The position numbers were made by a program, and so were the translations under genes. 64,000 bases of DNA from the NCBI GenBank assembly GCA_022844275.1, contig JALHMB010000006.1, positions 447,556-511,555 of the forward strand. Reading direction: 5' to 3'. The number at the start of each line of letters is the position of its first letter. The first letter of the stretch is position 1. Source of the DNA: Hyphomicrobiaceae bacterium (GTDB taxonomy: Bacteria; Pseudomonadota; Alphaproteobacteria; Rhizobiales; Hyphomicrobiaceae). Shown here piece after piece: positions 63,842-64,000 of the stretch. Below the pieces are notes generated by a model. That model saw only the letters and a list, made by a program, of their open reading frames with translations. It had not been told where the DNA came from and ran no database searches.

Positions 63842-64000
63842 CTAGGCCTTCCGGCCGATGCCGACAATGGTGAAGCCATGCCGGCTCACTTCTTCGGGCC
63901 GGTAGACATTGCGCAGGTCGACCAGAAGCGGAACAGCAACGGCCTTCTTCAGCCGCTTGAAATCGAGAGCGCGGAACTGGTCCCATTCGGTGATCAAGGC
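63842..64000 (-). CDS. UDP-glucose 6-dehydrogenase, C-terminal end (cut by window edge)
   Basis: The last 52 residues of a UDP-glucose dehydrogenase: ITEWDQFRALDFKRLKKAV, then PLLVDLRNVYRPEEVSRHGF and the closing TIVGIGRK. This is the characteristic C-terminal domain of Ugd/TuaD enzymes that oxidise UDP-glucose to UDP-glucuronate for polysaccharide. The rest lies beyond the right edge. It precedes the GST gene with a 123-nt gap; no terminator is clear. Confidence 0.9.
   Translation of the reverse strand, partial: ALITEWDQFRALDFKRLKKAVAVPLLVDLRNVYRPEEVSRHGFTIVGIGRKA

Overview
The window reads as chromosomal DNA of an alphaproteobacterium of the order Hyphomicrobiales (Rhizobiales). Base composition is high in G+C (low-to-mid sixties percent by eye) and coding is dense. 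Typical gene blocks and alphaproteobacterial hallmarks are present: CDP-alcohol phosphatidyltransferase / AI-2E permease / hda / ppk1 / ppx; surA-pdxA-rsmA; envC-ctpA; glyQ-small membrane protein-glyS; an acidic FYDLN protein; IF-1 with a long C-terminal tail; a ubiquinol-cytochrome c chaperone next to DUF177 and BamE. I cannot name a genus.

Layout. 1-8.6 kb: pepF fragment, a sigma-54 activator, DUF1330, phosphatidylserine synthase, a large hybrid histidine kinase, manC. 8.7-15.1 kb: aspartate aminotransferase, FYDLN protein, an M14-like deacylase, a CsgG/HfaB-type lipoprotein, dihydrofolate reductase, a lipoprotein, a glutathione transferase, a YtkA-like protein. 15.2-22.7 kb: a collinear run covering phospholipid synthesis, replication control (hda) and polyphosphate turnover (ppk1, ppx), then a DnaJ-type co-chaperone. 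22.8-26.1 kb: rsmA, pdxA and a SurA-like chaperone on the minus strand. 26.3-33.6 kb: metabolic genes (TPP enzyme, GNAT, CoA transferase), glycosyltransferase, MgtE and a SIMPL protein. 33.7-37.0 kb: two tRNA genes (Ile-CAU, Val-UAC), a solitary HigA-type antitoxin, an FAD oxidase and a complete higBA pair. 37-44.5 kb: rhomboid, cobalamin adenosyltransferase, envC-ctpA, and an unrecognised protein made of two copies of one domain beside a second TPP enzyme. 44.5-54.7 kb: a long coiled-coil membrane protein resembling rhizobial growth-pole proteins, Hpt, Nudix, infA, csp, prs, an S49 peptidase, DUF177, CBP3-like protein and bamE. 54.8-64 kb: glycyl-tRNA synthetase, an AEC transporter, dehydrogenases, a DehI-like protein, a second glutathione transferase and the end of a UDP-glucose dehydrogenase gene.

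How it fits together. Most of the window is housekeeping: envelope building (pssA, surA, bamE, envC, ctpA, manC, ugd), translation (infA, glyQS, rsmA, tRNAs), nucleotide and cofactor supply (prs, folA, pdxA, nadX-like) and stress or energy reserves (ppk1, ppx, csp, DnaJ-type protein). I see no prophage, insertion sequence or CRISPR array. The less ordinary parts are the duplicated-domain protein plus TPP enzyme, the higBA pair whose promoter and operator imply a nearly leaderless message, two perfect TTAA-N7-TTAA CtrA-type boxes, and palindromic repeats that occupy several gaps between convergent genes. These include two about 75-nt CTAAAG/CTTTAG hairpins whose stems differ by compensatory changes.
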